64,000 nucleotides of DNA from Macrococcus bovicus (GTDB lineage Bacteria; Bacillota; Bacilli; Staphylococcales; Staphylococcaceae), in the NCBI RefSeq assembly GCF_004359575.1, contig NZ_SCWF01000003.1, forward strand, positions 62,001 to 126,000. The letters are read 5' to 3'. The translations under genes were made by a program, and so were the position numbers. Positions 61,785-64,000 of this stretch are shown here, piece after piece. The notes beneath the pieces were generated by a model. It had not been told where the DNA came from, did no database searches, and saw only the letters and a program-made list of their open reading frames with translations. Numbering within the stretch: position 1 is the stretch's first letter; the number at the start of each line of letters is the position of its first letter.

Positions 61785-61818
61785 GAGGACAAAACACAAT
61801 ATATTGTGTTTTGTCCTC
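61785..61818 (+). promoter_or_regulatory. 34-bp palindrome containing an NrdR box
   Basis: The centre ACACAATATATTGTGT (61794-61809) is a perfect NrdR box, and the symmetry continues outward as GAGGACAAA / TTTGTCCTC without a mismatch. It lies downstream of the -10 box. NrdR binding here would repress nrdIE when dATP is high. Confidence 0.8.
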
Positions 61819-61871
61819 AGATATCCTACATATTCATTTTTAGAGCGTTTTTTACATAGGAAGTGATAAAT

Positions 61872-62258
61872 GTGAAAATAGTCTACTATTCGCTCACCGG
61901 TAATGTGAGACGTTTCTTACAAAAATCAAATTTTACTGGCGAATCATTGCTGGATATCCAGACGATTGAGGAGCCTTTTATTGTAGTGACAGGAACAATT
62001 GGCTTCGGTGAAGTGCCTGATCCAGTTCGTCAGTTCCTGAATCGGAACAGTCGTTATCTTGTAGCAGTCGCCAGCAGTGGAAACCGCAACTGGGGTCAGA
62101 ATTTCGCCCGGTCAGGTGATCTGATTGCGGCTGAATACCATGTTCCGCTACTCATGAAATTTGAGCTCCATGGCAACGCGCATGACGTACAATTATTCAA
62201 CGAAAAGGTGGATGAAGTAAATGAAAGTCTTAGACGACAAACAGTACAATCATATTGA
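61872..62258 (+). CDS. nrdI: Ribonucleotide reductase assembly flavoprotein NrdI
   Basis: 128 residues from the GTG at 61872, ten bases after AGGAAG; a GTG at 61863 is too near. Flavodoxin-like fold: VYYSLTGNVRRF (FMN phosphate loop), TGTIGFGEVPDPV and SSGNRNWGQNFARSG. It supplies the oxidant that assembles the Mn(III)2-tyrosyl cofactor of class Ib reductase. The last 38 bases overlap nrdE. Close match to staphylococcal NrdI. Confidence 0.95.
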   Translation: MKIVYYSLTGNVRRFLQKSNFTGESLLDIQTIEEPFIVVTGTIGFGEVPDPVRQFLNRNSRYLVAVASSGNRNWGQNFARSGDLIAAEYHVPLLMKFELHGNAHDVQLFNEKVDEVNESLRRQTVQSY

Positions 62259-64000
62259 ACTTAATAACCAGGTGACAAAGCGTCGTGCAGATGGCTTCTT
62301 TGATATCGACAAAGATCAGGATGCCCTTGCTGTCTACTTAGAGGAAATCAATGACAAGACTATTCATTTTGATTCACCCCTTGAACGACTCCATTATCTA
62401 GTCGACAATCAGTTCTATTATAATCTGTTTGAGGATTATTCTGAGACTGACCTTGAAGAAATTATCGCTTATGCAGAACGTCTGCCGTTTAAGTTCGCGA
62501 GTTATATGTCTGCAAGTAAGTTCTTCAAGGATTATTCGCTGAAGACAAATGATAAAAAAGCCTACCTCGAAGATTATAAAGAACACGTTGTAATTGTCAG
62601 TCTCTACCTGGCGAAAGGCCATAAAGAGAAAGCGAAGGAACTCATCAATGCTATGGTCGAGCAACGTTACCAGCCGGCCACCCCGACCTTCTTGAATGCA
62701 GGCCGTGCGCGCCGTGGTGAACTTGTATCGTGTTTCCTGCTGGAGGTAGATGACTCTCTGAACTCTATCAACTATATCGATTCAACAGCGAAACAACTGT
62801 CTAAGATCGGCGGCGGTGTTGCCATCAATCTCTCAAAACTTCGTGCCCGTGGTGAAGCAATCAAAGGCATCAAAGGTGTCGCAAAAGGTGTGCTGCCGGT
62901 TGCCAAAGCATTAGAAGGCGGCTTCAGTTATGCCGATCAGCTGGGTCAGCGTCCGGGAGCAGGAGCGGTCTACCTCAATATCTTCCATTATGATGTGCTC
63001 GAGTTTTTAGATACTAAGAAAGTCAACGCCGATGAAGATTTACGTCTTTCTACTATCTCAACAGGGCTCATTGTCCCTTCTAAGTTCTTTGAGCTGGCAA
63101 AAGAAGGCAAGGACTTCTTTATGTTCGCGCCTCATACAGTAGAAGCGGAATACGGACAGACATTGGATGATATCAATTTGGATGAGATGTATGACAAATT
63201 AGTGGCAAACCCTAATATTATGAAGAAATCTAAAGATGCGCGTGAAATGCTCAACATGATTGCACAGACTCAGCTGCAGTCCGGGTACCCATACTTAATG
63301 TTCAAAGATAATGCCAATAAAGTCCATGCCAACAGCAATATCGGGCAGATCAAGATGAGTAATCTATGCACGGAGATTTTCCAGCTGCAGGAAACGTCTG
63401 TTATCAACGATTACGGCACTGATGATGAGATTAAACGTGATATTTCATGCAATTTAGGTTCACTGAACATCGTCAACGTCATGGAATCACGTAAAGTGCG
63501 TGAATCAGTGCATACAGGTATGGATGCACTGACAACTGTCAGTGATGAAGCTGACATCAAGAATGCGCCGGGTGTCGCAAAAGCGAACCGGGAGTTACAT
63601 TCTGTCGGACTCGGTGTGATGAATCTGCATGGTTATCTCGCTAAAAATAAGATTGCGTATGAATCAGAAGAAGCTAAAGACTTTGCCAATACATTCTTTA
63701 TGATGATGAACTACTATTCCATCGAACGATCAATGGAAATTGCCAAAGAACGTCAGGAAGTCTACGCTGACTTTGAAAAATCAGATTATAAATCCGGGGT
63801 GTATTTCGAGAAATATATCAAGGAGAGCTTTGCACCTCAATCAGAGAAAGTACAGGCACTTTTTGAAGGCATTCATATTCCGACACAAGAAGACTGGCAA
63901 GCACTGAGTGCCCAGGTAAAAGAGCACGGGCTCTTCCATGCATACCGCTTAGCGATTGCGCCGACACAAAGTATTTCATATGTCCAGAACGCCACAAGTT
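62221..64000 (+). CDS. nrdE: Ribonucleoside-diphosphate reductase class Ib, alpha subunit (5' part)
   Basis: 593 codons are seen and the frame is open to the window end; NrdE is normally about 700 residues. ATP-cone-like N-terminus is short, as in class Ib. The disulfide cysteines and active site include RRGELVSCFLLEVDDSLNSI, CNLGSLNIVN and SNLCTEIFQ. It reduces ribonucleoside diphosphates for DNA synthesis, with NrdF expected just beyond. The start overlaps nrdI by 38 bases. Confidence 0.97.
   Translation, partial: MKVLDDKQYNHIELNNQVTKRRADGFFDIDKDQDALAVYLEEINDKTIHFDSPLERLHYLVDNQFYYNLFEDYSETDLEEIIAYAERLPFKFASYMSASKFFKDYSLKTNDKKAYLEDYKEHVVIVSLYLAKGHKEKAKELINAMVEQRYQPATPTFLNAGRARRGELVSCFLLEVDDSLNSINYIDSTAKQLSKIGGGVAINLSKLRARGEAIKGIKGVAKGVLPVAKALEGGFSYADQLGQRPGAGAVYLNIFHYDVLEFLDTKKVNADEDLRLSTISTGLIVPSKFFELAKEGKDFFMFAPHTVEAEYGQTLDDINLDEMYDKLVANPNIMKKSKDAREMLNMIAQTQLQSGYPYLMFKDNANKVHANSNIGQIKMSNLCTEIFQLQETSVINDYGTDDEIKRDISCNLGSLNIVNVMESRKVRESVHTGMDALTTVSDEADIKNAPGVAKANRELHSVGLGVMNLHGYLAKNKIAYESEEAKDFANTFFMMMNYYSIERSMEIAKERQEVYADFEKSDYKSGVYFEKYIKESFAPQSEKVQALFEGIHIPTQEDWQALSAQVKEHGLFHAYRLAIAPTQSISYVQNATS

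Noticed and set aside
61785-61818. Palindrome as a transcription terminator
   Set aside because: There is no T run, and it lies between the promoter and nrdI with a known regulator site in its centre.
1-64000. Insertion sequence, prophage or plasmid island
   Set aside because: No transposase, integrase, phage structural or replication gene is seen; gene content and order are chromosomal core.
1-64000. tRNA or rRNA genes
   Set aside because: No cloverleaf or rRNA segment was noticed in any intergenic stretch; all gaps are short and mostly hold promoters and terminators.

Overview
The window looks like ordinary chromosomal core of a Staphylococcaceae bacterium, most likely a Macrococcus. Recognisable staphylococcal proteins (MgrA, LtaS, NrdI/NrdE, FruR-FruK-FruA, PflB/PflA, QueC/D/E, an EgtUV/OpuC-type importer) occur in an order that I recall as close to the mgrA-fru-que-pab-ltaS-recQ-hisC-nrd stretch of Staphylococcus aureus. 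The base composition looks richer in G+C than a typical Staphylococcus, by eye and not counted, which favours the higher-GC Macrococcus species. I see no rRNA, tRNA, prophage, insertion sequence, CRISPR array or secretion island.

Layout. 1-7.5 kb: 3' end of a drug-efflux MFS gene, DUF402 protein, an SDR stress dehydrogenase with a SigB-like promoter, TatD, LysR regulator, small alarmone synthetase, MOSC protein, MFS exporter with DUF456 partner, then a short DinB-family remnant. 7.7-10.8 kb: pflB-pflA behind a promoter with two Rex-like operators. 10.9-15.4 kb: acetyltransferase-CorA pair, YjlB-like cupin, CPA1 antiporter. 15.4-19.6 kb: two tandem secreted M6 (immune inhibitor A type) metalloproteases. 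19.6-23.3 kb: small housekeeping and unknown genes. 23.3-28.8 kb: uppP, a CydDC-like ABC exporter, DegV and mgrA. 28.9-33.6 kb: COG0523 GTPase, then the fruRKA operon with operator repeats and a cre site. 33.6-37.2 kb: hydrolase, CorC/MpfA-type membrane protein with a hairpin between its ribosome binding site and TTG start, DUF3817, RsuA-type pseudouridine synthase, and a four-copy 62-bp tandem hairpin repeat. 37.3-41.7 kb: AIM24-like, YwiC-like, DUF4385 and GlsB-like genes, then queCDE under a preQ1-I riboswitch. 41.8-47.3 kb: pabA, fused pabB-pabC, small membrane protein, PxpC-like protein, ltaS. 47.3-55.9 kb: ZIP transporter, ABC-F, recQ, EgtUV/OpuC-type importer, hisC, deoxyribonucleotidase. 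55.9-64 kb: DagK-like kinase, two tandem POT peptide transporters, queF, EamA transporter, and nrdI-nrdE (nrdE cut by the window end).

How the parts connect. Anaerobic or redox control is visible at pfl (Rex) and deoxynucleotide control at nrd (NrdR box). Sugar control sits at fru (FruR decamers plus CcpA cre), and queuosine-precursor feedback at queCDE. Cell-envelope work is represented by uppP, ltaS, the DagK-like kinase and the global regulator MgrA. Genes are tightly packed, with many 1-17 bp start/stop overlaps and shared bidirectional terminators.

The least explained elements are the 62-bp hairpin array (36931-37173), the hairpin-bridged start of the CorC-type gene (34501-34533) and the 34-bp perfect palindrome containing a full NrdR box (61785-61818). 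I found no convincing wholly new multi-gene system.
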